A DNA stretch of 64,000 nt from an uncultured Gemmiger sp. (GCA_944388175.1 CALXHR010000002.1:62001-126000), one strand, 5' to 3'. Counted from the stretch's first letter, positions 36,464 to 46,755 are shown. Translations and numbers: made by a program. The notes: generated by a model from the sequence alone, not told the origin.

Positions 36464-37558
36464 ATGTTCGTTTTTCTTTTGACTTTGCTGGTCTATGGCC
36501 TGGGCCTGGTGCTGACTGCCGTCGGCAGCCGGCTGGCCGGGCGCTGCACAACCTGGTGCTGCGCGCTGTGCGGCTTCCCGATGTGGGTGGTGGGCGGCAC
36601 GGTGGCCCCCTTTTGCCTGGCGCTGCCGCAGCTGGTGCTGGCGCTGCTGGCCGCGGGGCTTTCGGTCACGTCGCTGGCGGTGGGCACGGCGCTGGCCGGC
36701 GCGGTGGCCAACCTGGGGCTGGCGCTGGCCGTCTGCCTGCTGAACCGCCGCCACGCTGTGGCGGTGGACCGCAGCGAGTTCTGCCGCAAATGCCTGATTT
36801 TGCTGGCGGCCTGCGCCGTGCTGGCCGTGTTTGTGCGCGACGGCACGTTGAGCTATACCGGCACCGGTCTGCTGATGGGGCTGTTTGTGCTGTTTGTGCT
36901 GTTGAGCATCGTCTACCAGCGTCGCTACATCTACGGCGAGGGGTTGGACTTTGTGGGCACGGCCCCCACGCCCGACAAACCGCCGGTGCGCGACCCTTCG
37001 GCCACCTACGGCTACACGGCGCACACAATGGCGTTCCCCGTGATGAGCGTATTCAACGCACTGAAAAACCTGGCCGGCGTTGTGGGCGGGCTGGCCCTGC
37101 TTTCCGCCGGGGCGCAGGCGCTGGTGTACAGCACCGCGACGCTGGCCGACCTGACCGGCACCATCCAGGCGCTGTGGGCCGCTACGCTCATCAGCTTTGG
37201 GTTCTGCCTGCCGCTGCTGGCCGACGCGCTGGACCACCCGCTGGGTTCGGTGTGGAAAAAATTCTCGGTGCGGTGCCGGTATTTCCCGCCCAGCACGCTG
37301 CCGCTGCAGCTGCTGAACGGCGCAATTTTGAACCTGACGCTGGCGCTGCCGTTTTCCAGCCTGATGTACCGCAAACGCCTGCCGTTTGGCGCGCAGTACC
37401 GCCACTACGACCTGCCGGTGCTGGCCGCGCTGGCGCTGGTACTGCTGCTGCCGCCGCTGCTGCGCCGCCGGCTGTACCGCTGGCAGGGCACGGCCTGCCT
37501 GGCGCTGTACCTTTTGTATGTGGGCGCGGCCCTGCTGGCGCCGCAGGCAGGCGCATAA
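36464..37558 (+). CDS. CaCA-like (Na+/Ca2+ exchanger-related) membrane protein with degenerate ion-binding motifs
   Basis: A 364-residue protein with about ten TM segments in two similar halves separated by a cytoplasmic loop near 150-185. In each half a segment resembles the alpha-repeat of calcium/cation antiporters: VVGGTVAPFCLALPQLVLAL with VGTALAGAVANLGLAL in the first, and AATLISFGFCLPLLADAL with LLNGAILNLTLALPF in the second. The acidic residue of the normal PE motif is replaced (PQ and PL), so cation exchange by the usual mechanism is doubtful. The ribosome site is poor and the start is not certain. Family placement is by pattern only. Confidence 0.55.
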   Translation: MFVFLLTLLVYGLGLVLTAVGSRLAGRCTTWCCALCGFPMWVVGGTVAPFCLALPQLVLALLAAGLSVTSLAVGTALAGAVANLGLALAVCLLNRRHAVAVDRSEFCRKCLILLAACAVLAVFVRDGTLSYTGTGLLMGLFVLFVLLSIVYQRRYIYGEGLDFVGTAPTPDKPPVRDPSATYGYTAHTMAFPVMSVFNALKNLAGVVGGLALLSAGAQALVYSTATLADLTGTIQALWAATLISFGFCLPLLADALDHPLGSVWKKFSVRCRYFPPSTLPLQLLNGAILNLTLALPFSSLMYRKRLPFGAQYRHYDLPVLAALALVLLLPPLLRRRLYRWQGTACLALYLLYVGAALLAPQAGA

Positions 37559-37583
37559 CCCCAAACCGGACGCCCAACCCAAG

Positions 37584-37630
37584 CAAAAAGCCCGCCGCAC
37601 AAGAAATTGTGCGGCGGGCTTGCTTTGTTT
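37584..37630. terminator. Bidirectional terminator between the CaCA-like gene and gpmI
   Basis: A 14-bp stem AGCCCGCCGCACAA/TTGTGCGGCGGGCT (37589-37602 with 37607-37620) with a GAAA tetraloop. The plus side continues TTGCTTTGTTT and the minus side CTTTTTGCTT, so both convergent genes can end here. Confidence 0.92.
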
Positions 37631-37660
37631 ATGCGGGAGTGATGCCTTATGCCAAAGCGC

Positions 37661-39187
37661 TTATTCGACGATGATGCTCTTGCCCGTCATTTCCGGCGGG
37701 GTGGGCAGGCCGATGTAGGGCATCATGGTGGGGGCGATGTCGGCCAGGCAGCCGCCCTCGCGCAGTTTGACGTCGCCGGCGCCGATGACCGCAAACGGCA
37801 CCACGTTGGTGGTGTGCGCGGTGAAGGGGGTGCCGTCGGGGTTTTCCATCTTCTCGGCGTTGCCGTGGTCGGCGGTCAGGAAAACGACGCCGCCCATCTT
37901 GAGCGTGGCGTCGACCACCTTGCCGACGGCCGCGTCGACGGCTTCGACGGCCTTGACGGCGGCGTCAAACACGCCGGTGTGGCCGACCATGTCGCAGTTG
38001 GCAAAGTTGAGGATGACGACGTCGTAGTTGCCGCTCTCGATGCGCTTGGCGCATTCCTCGGCCACTTCGGGGGCGCTCATCTCGGGTTTGAGGTCGTAGG
38101 TGGCCACCTTGGGGCTGGGGATGACCTTGCGGTCCTCGCCGGCGTAGGGGGCTTCGACGCCGCCGTTGAAGAAGAAGGTGACGTGGGCGTACTTCTCGGT
38201 CTCGGCGATGCGCAGCTGGGTCTTGCCGTGGGCGGAGAGCCACTCGCCCAACACGTTCTTGAGTTCAACGGGCGGGTAGGCGACCTCGACGTTGGGCATG
38301 GTGGCGTCATACTCGGCCATGCAGACATAATGCACGGGGAAACGGCCATAGCGGCGCTCGAACCCGTCAAACTCGTCGTCGACGAAGATGCGGGTCATCT
38401 GGCGGGCGCGGTCGGGGCGGAAGTTCATGAAGATGACGGTGTCGCCCTCCTGCACGCGGCCGCCCTCGCAGGTGATGACGGGCACGACAAACTCGTCGGT
38501 GACGCCGTCGGCGTAGCTCTGCTCAATGGCTTCCTTGGCGTTGGCGGCGCGCTTGCCCTCGCCGTAGACAAAAGCGGCATAGGCTTTCTCTTCGCGGTCC
38601 CAGTTCTTGTCGCGGTCCATGGCGTAGTAGCGGCCGGTGACGGTGGCAATCTGCCCGATGCCCAGCTCGTCCAGCTTGGCCTGCAGGTCGGCCAGGAACC
38701 CCTCGCCGGAGTGGGGGTCGGTGTCGCGGCCGTCCATGATGCAGTGCAGATAGACCTTGGTAGCGCCCATGTGCTTGGCCATATCCAGCACGCCGAACCA
38801 GTGGTCGGCATGGCTGTGCACGCCGCCGGTGCCCACCAGGCCCATCAGGTGGATAGCCTTACCGGCGTCGATGGCGGCTTTCATGTTGTTGACCAGCACG
38901 GGGTTGCGCTTCATCTCGCCGTCCTGGATGGACTTGGTGATGAGGGTCAGCTGCTGGTAGACGATGCGGCCGGCGCCCATGTTGGTGTGGCCGACTTCCG
39001 AGTTGCCCATCTGGCCATCGGGCAGGCCGACGGCCATGCCGGAAGCGTTGATGGTCGTCATGGGGTATTTGGTGAAAATCTCATCCAGGCGCGGCGTGTT
39101 GGCGGTGGTGACGGCGTTGCCGAAAGTTTCGGCCGGCGTCCAGCCAAAGCCGTCCATGATGCAGAGAAGGACAGGTTTTTTGCTCAT
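37661..39187 (-). CDS. gpmI: Cofactor-independent phosphoglycerate mutase
   Basis: This dinuclear Mn2+ enzyme interconverts 3- and 2-phosphoglycerate. It has 508 residues. The N-terminal metal Asp is in LCIMDGFGW, the phosphoserine nucleophile is Ser63 in GNSEVGHTNMGAG, and metal ligands near the C-terminus are in NFANCDMVGHTG and TADHGNAE. It is the last gene of pgk-tpiA-gpmI, 106 bp after tpiA, with AAGGAG upstream. Its Mn2+ dependence gives a loose link to the manganese-riboswitch pump elsewhere in the window. Confidence 0.97.
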   Translation of the reverse strand: MSKKPVLLCIMDGFGWTPAETFGNAVTTANTPRLDEIFTKYPMTTINASGMAVGLPDGQMGNSEVGHTNMGAGRIVYQQLTLITKSIQDGEMKRNPVLVNNMKAAIDAGKAIHLMGLVGTGGVHSHADHWFGVLDMAKHMGATKVYLHCIMDGRDTDPHSGEGFLADLQAKLDELGIGQIATVTGRYYAMDRDKNWDREEKAYAAFVYGEGKRAANAKEAIEQSYADGVTDEFVVPVITCEGGRVQEGDTVIFMNFRPDRARQMTRIFVDDEFDGFERRYGRFPVHYVCMAEYDATMPNVEVAYPPVELKNVLGEWLSAHGKTQLRIAETEKYAHVTFFFNGGVEAPYAGEDRKVIPSPKVATYDLKPEMSAPEVAEECAKRIESGNYDVVILNFANCDMVGHTGVFDAAVKAVEAVDAAVGKVVDATLKMGGVVFLTADHGNAEKMENPDGTPFTAHTTNVVPFAVIGAGDVKLREGGCLADIAPTMMPYIGLPTPPEMTGKSIIVE

Positions 39188-39234
39188 ACGGGTACAATCT
39201 CCTTAATGCGGTACAAAATCCGGGGGATGCTTAC

Positions 39235-39269
39235 AAAAGACGGCCCGGCAGCCGGGCTGCCGGAGCGTC
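39235..39269 (-). terminator. Terminator-like hairpin between tpiA and gpmI
   Basis: An imperfect stem with GACG ends and an inner CCCGGCAGCC/GGGCTGCCGG core (39239-39269). On the minus strand it is followed by TTTTG. It probably attenuates rather than ends transcription, because no strong promoter was seen for gpmI. Confidence 0.55.
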
Positions 39270-39293
39270 TGCTGTGGTAGGGCCCTGGGCGGG

Positions 39294-40064
<771 letters not shown>

Positions 40065-40119
40065 ACAAAAAAACTCCTTCCAAACTCAAAGGTCCTGCGC
40101 CCGGGCGGGGCAGGCATCC

Positions 40120-40151
40120 AAAAGGGCGCGGCGGCCCTGCCGCCGCGCCCT
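40120..40151 (-). terminator. Terminator-like hairpin between pgk and tpiA
   Basis: A perfect 12-bp stem AGGGCGCGGCGG/CCGCCGCGCCCT (40123-40134 with 40140-40151), loop of 5, followed by TTTT on the minus strand. The short T-run suggests partial termination, lowering tpiA and gpmI relative to pgk. Confidence 0.65.
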
Positions 40152-40158
40152 GCGGGAA

Positions 40159-41367
40159 TCACGCGTTCTGAATGACAGCGATGCCGGGCAGTTCCTTGCC
40201 CTCGAGGTATTCCAGCGAAGCGCCGCCGCCCGTGGAGATGTGGGTCATCTTGTCGCCCAGGCCCATCTGCTGCACAGCCGCCGCGCTGTCGCCGCCGCCA
40301 ATAACGGTGGTGGCGTCGCTCTCGGCCATCGCCTTGGCCACGGCCAGCGTGCCCTCGGCCAGGGTCGGGTTCTCAAACACGCCCATGGGGCCGTTCCAGA
40401 CCACCGTCTTGGACGCCTTGACGGCGTCGGCAAACAGTTTCATCGTCTGGGGGCCGATGTCGCAGCCTTCCTTGTCGGCGGGCATCGCGGTCACAGGCAC
40501 GACGGTGGTGTCGACCGGCGCGTCGATGGGATCGGGGAAGTTGTCGATGCAGACGGTGTCGATGGGCAGCAGCAGCTTGACGCCCTTGGCCTGCGCCTTC
40601 GCCATCATCTCTTTGCAGTAGTCGATCTTGGAGTCGTCGCACAGGCTCTTGCCGATCTCATTGCCCTGGGCTTTGAGGAAGGTGTAGGCCATGCCGCCGC
40701 CGATGATCAGCGTGTCGACTTTCTCAAGCAGGTTGGAGATGACGTTGAGCTTGTCCGCCACTTTGGCGCCGCCCAGGATGGCGGTGAAGGGGCGCTCGGG
40801 GTTGTTGACGGCGTTGCCGAGGTACTTGATCTCTTTTTCCATCAGGTAGCCGACGGCGGTATCCTGCACATACTTGGTGACGCCGGCGGTGGAGCAGTGG
40901 GCGCGGTGGCAGGAGCCGAACGCATCGTCCACATAGGCGTCCGCCAGGGAAGCCAGTTCCTCGCTGAAGGTGTCGATGTTCTTGGTCTCCTCTTTGCGGA
41001 AACGGGTGTTCTGCAGCAGCACGACGTCGCCGTCCGCCATGGTGGCGACAGCGGCCTTGGCCTGCGGGCCGACGACTTCGTCGTCATCGGCAAAGGTGAC
41101 GGGCTGGCCGAGTTTCTCGCTCAGGCGCACCGCGACGGGGGCCAGGCTGAACTTGGCCTCGGGGCCGTTTTTGGGCTTGCCCAGGTGGCTGCACAGGATA
41201 ACCTTGGCGCCGTCGTTGACCAGTTTCTGGATGGTCGGCAGCGCCGCGTTGATGCGGTTGTCGTTGGTGATGACGCCGTCCTTCATCGGGACGTTGAAAT
41301 CGCAGCGGACAAGCACGCGCTTGCCGGCGTAATTCTCATCATCGATGGTCTTTTTACCCAAACCCAT
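40159..41367 (-). CDS. pgk: Phosphoglycerate kinase
   Basis: This enzyme makes ATP from 1,3-bisphosphoglycerate. The 402-residue two-domain protein has the N-terminal [15 protein letters not shown] motif, SHLGKPKNG, the hinge region near [11 protein letters not shown], and the C-terminal GPMGVFENP and GGGDSAAA nucleotide sites. It is the first gene of pgk-tpiA-gpmI with a sigma-A promoter 70 bp upstream and GAGGAG before the ATG. The gapA gene often found before pgk is not here. Confidence 0.98.
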   Translation of the reverse strand: MGLGKKTIDDENYAGKRVLVRCDFNVPMKDGVITNDNRINAALPTIQKLVNDGAKVILCSHLGKPKNGPEAKFSLAPVAVRLSEKLGQPVTFADDDEVVGPQAKAAVATMADGDVVLLQNTRFRKEETKNIDTFSEELASLADAYVDDAFGSCHRAHCSTAGVTKYVQDTAVGYLMEKEIKYLGNAVNNPERPFTAILGGAKVADKLNVISNLLEKVDTLIIGGGMAYTFLKAQGNEIGKSLCDDSKIDYCKEMMAKAQAKGVKLLLPIDTVCIDNFPDPIDAPVDTTVVPVTAMPADKEGCDIGPQTMKLFADAVKASKTVVWNGPMGVFENPTLAEGTLAVAKAMAESDATTVIGGGDSAAAVQQMGLGDKMTHISTGGGASLEYLEGKELPGIAVIQNA

Positions 41368-41435
41368 AGTAAAAACTCCTCTCGGTATGGTATTTACCAG
41401 TTTTACCGGGGCAATGCCCCTGATGGCCTGCTTCT

Positions 41436-41464
41436 ATTATACGCACAAACCGCGCCGCGCGCAA
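41436..41464 (-). promoter_or_regulatory. Promoter of the pgk-tpiA-gpmI operon
   Basis: Minus-strand TTGCGC (41459-41464), a 17-bp spacer and TATAAT (41436-41441). The leader has a short GGGGC/GCCCC hairpin. Confidence 0.78.
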
Positions 41465-41514
41465 GCCTTTTTGACACTTTTTTAACCGCCACAGGGCGCG
41501 GCAAACCGCCGGCG

Positions 41515-41543
41515 TTGATTTCCCCGCCGCCACATATTATAAT
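41515..41543 (+). promoter_or_regulatory. Promoter of the YihY-acyltransferase unit
   Basis: TTGATT (41515-41520), a 17-bp spacer and TATAAT (41538-41543), divergent from the pgk promoter 50 bp away. Confidence 0.85.
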
Positions 41544-41593
41544 GGAGGTAGTACACGGCCGGGCGCCCGCCCGCCGGGAAGGAGGACGCCCCC

Positions 41594-42439
41594 ATGAAAC
41601 CTGCCTGGCAGCGCGCCAAAGCGTTGACGCTGGCGGTGTTGGGCCCGTTTTTGGGCCGCAACATGCCGGTGTTTGCGGGCTGCGCCACGCTGTTTTTGCT
41701 GACGGCGTCCTTTCCGCTGCTGATCGGCGTACTGGTGGTGGTCAACCACCTGCCGGGGTATTCCATCCACGATGTGGCGGAGCTGCTGTTCCGGTTTTTG
41801 CCCCATGTGCCCGAGATCCAGGACACCATTTTGGGCGTGCTGGATAGCCTGAACGCCCAGTCCACGACGTTTGTGGCGTCGTTTGCCTTTATCACGACGC
41901 TGTTTTCGGCGTCCAGCGGCATGGCGGCCATCCAGAAGGGCCTGCAGCGGCTGACGCCCGGCGCGCGCTTTACGCTGTATGACCGGCTGCTGGCCGTCGT
42001 GTACACCATCGTGTTCCAGGGGCTGTTGCTGGCCGTGCTGTTGCTGCAGGGCCTGCGCTCGATTTTTGCGCCGCTGCGCGCGCTGCTGGTGGAAAACCCC
42101 GCCTGGGACGCCCTGCTGGACTGGCTGGGCCGCTGGATCAGTTTCAGCGACCTGTTGGCGATCCCGGTGCTGTTTGTGCTGATTTTGCTGATGTACACCT
42201 TTATGCCGGGCGGCAAGCGCCCGCTGCGCCCCCAGGTGCCCGGCACCGTCTTTACCACGGCCGGGTGGGTGGTGTTTTCGCGCGCGTTCTCGTTTTACAT
42301 CGTACATTTCTGGCGGCTGTCGTACATCTACGGTTCGCTGACCGCCATTGTGCTGATGATCTTGTGGCTGGATATCATCATCAACCTGTTTTTCCTGGGT
42401 GCGGCGCTCAACGCGGCGCTGGCGCGCAAAATTGACTGA
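41594..42439 (+). CDS. YihY/BrkB-family membrane protein
   Basis: A 281-residue protein with six TM segments. LFLLTASFPLLIGVL near 33, the SASSGMAAIQKGLQRL segment near 105-120, the MYTFMPGGKRPLRPQVPGT loop near 200 and the YGSLTAIVLMILWLD helix near 250 are the marks of this family. Its function is unsettled (once called ribonuclease BN; proposed transporters or virulence factors). It is cotranscribed with the acyltransferase 19 bp downstream. Confidence 0.9.
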   Translation: MKPAWQRAKALTLAVLGPFLGRNMPVFAGCATLFLLTASFPLLIGVLVVVNHLPGYSIHDVAELLFRFLPHVPEIQDTILGVLDSLNAQSTTFVASFAFITTLFSASSGMAAIQKGLQRLTPGARFTLYDRLLAVVYTIVFQGLLLAVLLLQGLRSIFAPLRALLVENPAWDALLDWLGRWISFSDLLAIPVLFVLILLMYTFMPGGKRPLRPQVPGTVFTTAGWVVFSRAFSFYIVHFWRLSYIYGSLTAIVLMILWLDIIINLFFLGAALNAALARKID

Positions 42440-42458
42440 ACTGCAAAGGATGTGCCCT

Positions 42459-43487
42459 ATGCTGAAAACCCCTGCCCACTACCGCTCCGGGCTGGACCTG
42501 GTCCGCCTGGCGGCGCTGCTACCGGTGCTGTGCTACCACTTTTGTATTGAAGCCGCCCGCAGCGGCTTTGCGGTGCCTGCGGCGCTCATCGGCCGCGGCA
42601 TGGCCGACTGGGTCGAGGTAGGGCTGGCGTGGTTTTTTCTGCTTTCGGGCGCGGCGCTCTGCCTGCAATGGCAGGGCCGCTTTGCCTGGCGGCCCTACCT
42701 GGCGGGGCGTGCGGCGGCGATGTACCCGGCGTTCTGGCTGGGCTTTGCCGTGCTGTTTTTGTACGGCGAGGTGCTGCACGGCAACAACCCCGACGTGCCG
42801 CGCTGGCGGGTGGTGTTCTCGGTGCTGGGGCTGGACGGTTACTTAGCCCCGCTGACCGCCACGTTTTATAAAATCGGCGAGTGGTTTTTGGGCGTGATTT
42901 TGCTGTTGTACCTGCTGTTCCCGCTGCTGCTGTGGTGCATGAACGCCCGCGCCCGGCGGCGCGGGCTGCTGGCGGCGATGCTCCTGCTGCAACTGGCCTG
43001 GCCGTTTGTATGCCCCGCCCCGCTGGAAGCCGGCCACACCGTGCTGGGCCGCCTGCCGGCATTTGCGCTGGGCGTGTGGTTCGGCATGCGGCTGCGGGCG
43101 GGCAGCGGTTTTTCACCGCGCCAGAAAACTGCCCTGGCCGTGGCGGCGCTGGCCTGCCTGGCGCTGCTGCCCTGGACGCCGGACGCGCTGCGCCTTACGG
43201 TGCTGCTGGCGCTGGCCGCCGCGCTGTTTTGGGCGGTGTATGCGCTGGGGCAGCGGCTGCCCCAACGCAGTTGGGGCGTTTTGCGCCGCGCCGCCGGGTG
43301 GAGCTACGGCGTCTACCTGGTGCACCACGTGCTGCTGACGCTGGTGCTGCTGCCGGCAGCCGGGCGCGTGGGCGCGCCGCTGGCGGTTTGGTTCCCGGTA
43401 TTTTTGCTGGCAAGCTTTGCACTGGCCGCCGTGCTGACAGCGCTGGCCGCACCCCTGGGCCGCGCGCTGCGGCGGCTGGCACACTGA
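42459..43487 (+). CDS. Acyltransferase 3 family membrane protein
   Basis: A 342-residue protein with about ten TM segments. The N-terminal YRSGLDLVRLAALLPVLCYHF matches the family start with Arg and His of the proposed active site, and WFFLLSGAALCL follows. Such enzymes O-acylate cell-surface polysaccharides or other envelope molecules. The acceptor is unknown. AAAGGA precedes the ATG. The C-terminal part with SYGVYLVHHVLL is typical of the group. Confidence 0.88.
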   Translation: MLKTPAHYRSGLDLVRLAALLPVLCYHFCIEAARSGFAVPAALIGRGMADWVEVGLAWFFLLSGAALCLQWQGRFAWRPYLAGRAAAMYPAFWLGFAVLFLYGEVLHGNNPDVPRWRVVFSVLGLDGYLAPLTATFYKIGEWFLGVILLLYLLFPLLLWCMNARARRRGLLAAMLLLQLAWPFVCPAPLEAGHTVLGRLPAFALGVWFGMRLRAGSGFSPRQKTALAVAALACLALLPWTPDALRLTVLLALAAALFWAVYALGQRLPQRSWGVLRRAAGWSYGVYLVHHVLLTLVLLPAAGRVGAPLAVWFPVFLLASFALAAVLTALAAPLGRALRRLAH

Positions 43488-43496
43488 CACAACAGT

Positions 43497-43541
43497 AGCC
43501 CCCGGACGGCGGAATGGCACCGCTGCCCGGGGGCTTGTTTT
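43497..43541 (+). terminator. Terminator after the acyltransferase gene
   Basis: AGCCCCCGG (43497-43505) pairs with CCGGGGGCT (43527-43535), with an inner partial stem, followed by TGTTTTA. Confidence 0.85.
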
Positions 43542-43551
43542 ATGTTCTGCG

Positions 43552-44757
43552 TTATGCTTCGGCAATCTTGATCGCATCCAGTGTCAGGCCGCGGAAGGCC
43601 GCATACGCCTCTGCCTTTTGGGCCAGGACGCTTTGTTCGGCGGGCGCAAGGGGCGCAAACGGCGTAAGTGTGATCTGCGCTTTGCCGCGCGCGGTCTTGA
43701 CTTTCCACACACCGGCGACCTGCCCGCCGCGCAGGAAGACGTTGGGGTTGGCCACCGTGCGCCAAACCTGCCGCTGCAGCGCGGTGTCGGGCAGCAACAG
43801 CGCCCGGTCGCGCGCGTCCAGGTAGGGGTCGTGCGCACCCAGCAGCGCCAGTGGCTGGGCCGGCGGCGCGATCTGCTGCAATGCCGGCAGGTCCTGCGCC
43901 AGCAGGTAAGCGGTCTTGCCGCCCAGCTGCACGGGGACGAGTTCCCCCGCCACCGCGCCCCACAGACGTTTGGCCTGCTGCGGGCTGCACCCCAGCCAGA
44001 CTGCCAGGCCGCCCACGGTGGCCGGGCCGTAGGCGTGCAGGAATTTGCGCGCCAGCCAGGCCGGGGCCGCCGGGTCCAGTGGCAGTGGACGGCCGACCCA
44101 CCGCGTGTAGGCGGTGAACGTGGGGCTGCCCGCCTGCCGCGCCCCGAACACAACCAGCCCCAGGTACGCGCAGGGCCGCAGTGCAAAGGAGACGACCGCC
44201 CCGCCGACGGTCTGCCGGCCGCTGGGGTCGTACATCGAGGGAGCGTCCCACTTTTGCCGCAGCGCTGGCGGCAGCTCCTGCGCGGCAGCCGCGGCCAGCG
44301 TGCGGTCCAGTTCCTCTTTGCTTTGCACGGTGCAGCCGTCCAACAGACGGGCGGCGCGCCGTACCAGGGCCAGCGCTTCGTCCCACGGCAGGCCGAGGAA
44401 ATCCAGGGCCAGCGTGACGCCGCGGGTGTAGATCCAAGGTTCCTCGCCGGGCTGCGCGGCCAGCGCCGCCAGAAATGTTGCGCTTTCCGCCGTGGGGAAC
44501 ACCGCCGGCACACCGCGCCAGCTCCAGGCTTGCAGCAGCGTCTTTTGCTGTTCCAGCGCGCTGCGCAGCGCCTGCTGCGGGATGCCGGGCATGCGTGCGT
44601 GCATCGCGGTCTCCCACGCGCCGGGCGGGGTGTTCTGCACACCGCACACACCGGCCGCCGCAAGCAGTTCGTCCGGCGGGTAGGCACGGTCCAGGTGATG
44701 CACCGCCAGGCGGTACTGCCGCACTTGGTCGGCGGTGATCGGTACGCCCTTGGCCAT
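43552..44757 (-). CDS. AlkZ-like winged-helix DNA glycosylase family protein
   Basis: A 401-residue protein of the HTH_42/AlkZ-like group. Tandem winged-helix domains form a DNA-binding cradle. The N-terminal part has GVQNTPPGAWETAMHAR with the Gln-x-x motif at the position of the catalytic QxQ of AlkZ; KWDAPSMYDPSGRQT and ARKFLHAYGPATVGGLAVW lie in the middle, and LLGAHDPYLDARDR with the C-terminal beta-barrel end the protein. Relatives unhook interstrand crosslinks or remove alkylated bases. The exact lesion is unknown. It lies 69 bp after the pullulanase gene on the same strand. Confidence 0.85.
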   Translation of the reverse strand: MAKGVPITADQVRQYRLAVHHLDRAYPPDELLAAAGVCGVQNTPPGAWETAMHARMPGIPQQALRSALEQQKTLLQAWSWRGVPAVFPTAESATFLAALAAQPGEEPWIYTRGVTLALDFLGLPWDEALALVRRAARLLDGCTVQSKEELDRTLAAAAAQELPPALRQKWDAPSMYDPSGRQTVGGAVVSFALRPCAYLGLVVFGARQAGSPTFTAYTRWVGRPLPLDPAAPAWLARKFLHAYGPATVGGLAVWLGCSPQQAKRLWGAVAGELVPVQLGGKTAYLLAQDLPALQQIAPPAQPLALLGAHDPYLDARDRALLLPDTALQRQVWRTVANPNVFLRGGQVAGVWKVKTARGKAQITLTPFAPLAPAEQSVLAQKAEAYAAFRGLTLDAIKIAEA

Positions 44758-44789
44758 GCGCGCTCCCCCTTTCTTTTGTAGCAGGCAAA

Positions 44790-44822
44790 GCGCCGTACGC
44801 CCCCGCCACGGGCGTGCGGCGC
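44790..44822 (-). terminator. Possible terminator between pullulanase and the AlkZ-like gene
   Basis: GCGCCGxACGCCC pairs with GGGCGTxCGGCGC with one mismatch. On the minus strand only TTT follows, so termination would be partial. Confidence 0.45.
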
Positions 44823-44826
44823 CGGT

Positions 44827-46755
44827 TTATTCCGCCAGCAAAATGGTCACGCTGCGCGGCGGCAGTTCCAGCGCATCACGGCACAGCGGGCCAAACGGCG
44901 TGGTGCCGGCGTGGGTGCCGTCGCACAGGCGGCGCCAGGTGCCGTTGGGCAGCGGCGCCCACTGGCGCGTGGGTTCGGGGTTATAGAACACCGCCAGCTG
45001 GCCGGCGGGGTCGTTGCCCTCGGTTTCAGGCACAAAGCCGATGAGCCACCCCGGCAGCGCCAGCAAAAACGGCTCGGGGTCGCCGTAGGCGCCGGTCAGG
45101 CGCGGGTAGGCGCGGCGGATGGCCAGCAGCCCGCGGTAAAACGCCGTAAGGGCCGCAAACTCCGGCCGGTGGGCGCGCGTCCAGTCCAGGGTGTTGAGCG
45201 CGCGCGGCCCGCGGTAGGTGTTGGGGTCGCCGTATTTGGTGCGGCCGAACTCCTCGCCCGCCTGCAAAAACGGCAGGCCCTGGCAGGTCAGGAAAATACC
45301 CGCCGCCATGCGGTTTTGGGCCAGCAGCTCGGCGTCGGCGGCGTTGTAGTCGCCGCGGCGGCCCACGGCGACGAGTTTGTCCCACAGGGTGAAATTGTCG
45401 TGAGCCGAGACATACTGCACCACCTGCATGGCCTGCTTGACCGCGATGCCGTGCGCGCCGCTGCGCCAGGCGCCGACGGCGTGCAGAATCTCATACCCGC
45501 TTTGCGGCGCGCCGTTGACGTACCCGGCGTTGCCGGCGTCAAAGACGTTGCCCTTGATGGCGTCGCGCGTATCGTCGCAGAAAAAGCCGATGCGGTCGCT
45601 GAGCGCGGGGATGGCGCGCTTGTCGCAGGGGCGCGCGCCGCCCTCCATATAGGTCGCGCCGCCGGTCCACGGCTCGCCGTACATCAGGATGTTTTCGCCG
45701 CCGGGCAGCGCGTCCAGCGCGGTGCGGATGGCGTTCATCGTCTCGACGTCCTCCAGCGCCATCAGGTCAAAGCGGAAGCCGTCGATGTGGTACGCTCTCG
45801 CCCAGTACAGCACCGAGTCCACGAGGTATTTGCGCACCATCGGGCGCTCGCTGGCCAGGTCGTTGCCGCAGCCGGACCCGTTGGTGACGCGCCCGTCGGG
45901 CCACTGGCGGTTCCAGTAGCCGGGCACCGTGCGCTCCAGCCAGCTGTCGGTGTGGTAGGTGTGGTTGTACACGACGTCCATGATGACGCCCAACCCCGCG
46001 CGGTGCAGCGCGGCCACCATGGCGCGGCATTCCCGCACGCGCACCGCGCCGTCGAACGCGTCGGTGGCGTAGGAGCCTTCGGGCACGTTATAGTTCAGCG
46101 GGTCGTACCCCCAGTTGTAGCCGCCGGGGGCCGTCTCGTCGACGGTGGCATAGTCAAAGATCGGCTGCAGCTGCACATGCGTGACGCCCAGCTGCTTGAG
46201 GTAGTTCACGCAGGTGGGGTGCTGGCCGTCACCGTCCAGCGTCGTGTCGTCGGGCACAAAGCCCAGGTAGGTGCCGCGCCAGGCTTCGGGCACGCCGCTG
46301 TGCACGTCGGCTGAAAAATCGGCCACGTGAACCTCCCACACGCAGCGCGCGTGGGCCGGGATGTCGGGGCGGCGGTCGCCCTGCCAGCCGTCGGGCGCGG
46401 CGGCCGCCAGGTCGATGACCATGCCGCGCTGCCCGTTGGCCCCCGCCGCGCGGGCGTAGGGGTCGACGGCTTCGGCCGTGCGACCGCCGGGGAATTGCAG
46501 CTGGTATATATAGTACACGCCGTTCAAATCCCCCGGGACTGTGGCGGCCCATACCCCCTGCCCCGCCGGCTGCAGCGCGTGGCTGCCCAGCTGCGCGGCG
46601 CCGGGCTCAGCGTCGGTGCCGGTAGCGTACAGCTGCAGCGTGACGGCCGACGCCGTGGGCGCCCACAGCTTGAACACCGTCTGCGCGGGCGACCAGACGG
46701 CCCCCAGATCGTTGGCATCATAATACGGCAGTTCGCAGGCTTGCTGCCAGTTCAT
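44827..46755 (-). CDS. pulA: Type I pullulanase (GH13)
   Basis: This 642-residue enzyme hydrolyses alpha-1,6 branches of glycogen, pullulan or limit dextrins. An N-terminal CBM48-like domain (FKLWAPTASAVTLQLY near 29-44) precedes the GH13 barrel with YNWGYDPLNYNVPEGSY, region I DVVYNHT, region II GFRFDLMAL (nucleophile Asp), region III MYGEPW (acid/base Glu) and region IV VSAHDNFTLWDKL. There is no signal peptide, so it acts inside the cell on storage glycogen or imported oligosaccharides. The ATG at 46755 is used; upstream codons lie over the promoter. Confidence 0.95.
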   Translation of the reverse strand: MNWQQACELPYYDANDLGAVWSPAQTVFKLWAPTASAVTLQLYATGTDAEPGAAQLGSHALQPAGQGVWAATVPGDLNGVYYIYQLQFPGGRTAEAVDPYARAAGANGQRGMVIDLAAAAPDGWQGDRRPDIPAHARCVWEVHVADFSADVHSGVPEAWRGTYLGFVPDDTTLDGDGQHPTCVNYLKQLGVTHVQLQPIFDYATVDETAPGGYNWGYDPLNYNVPEGSYATDAFDGAVRVRECRAMVAALHRAGLGVIMDVVYNHTYHTDSWLERTVPGYWNRQWPDGRVTNGSGCGNDLASERPMVRKYLVDSVLYWARAYHIDGFRFDLMALEDVETMNAIRTALDALPGGENILMYGEPWTGGATYMEGGARPCDKRAIPALSDRIGFFCDDTRDAIKGNVFDAGNAGYVNGAPQSGYEILHAVGAWRSGAHGIAVKQAMQVVQYVSAHDNFTLWDKLVAVGRRGDYNAADAELLAQNRMAAGIFLTCQGLPFLQAGEEFGRTKYGDPNTYRGPRALNTLDWTRAHRPEFAALTAFYRGLLAIRRAYPRLTGAYGDPEPFLLALPGWLIGFVPETEGNDPAGQLAVFYNPEPTRQWAPLPNGTWRRLCDGTHAGTTPFGPLCRDALELPPRSVTILLAE

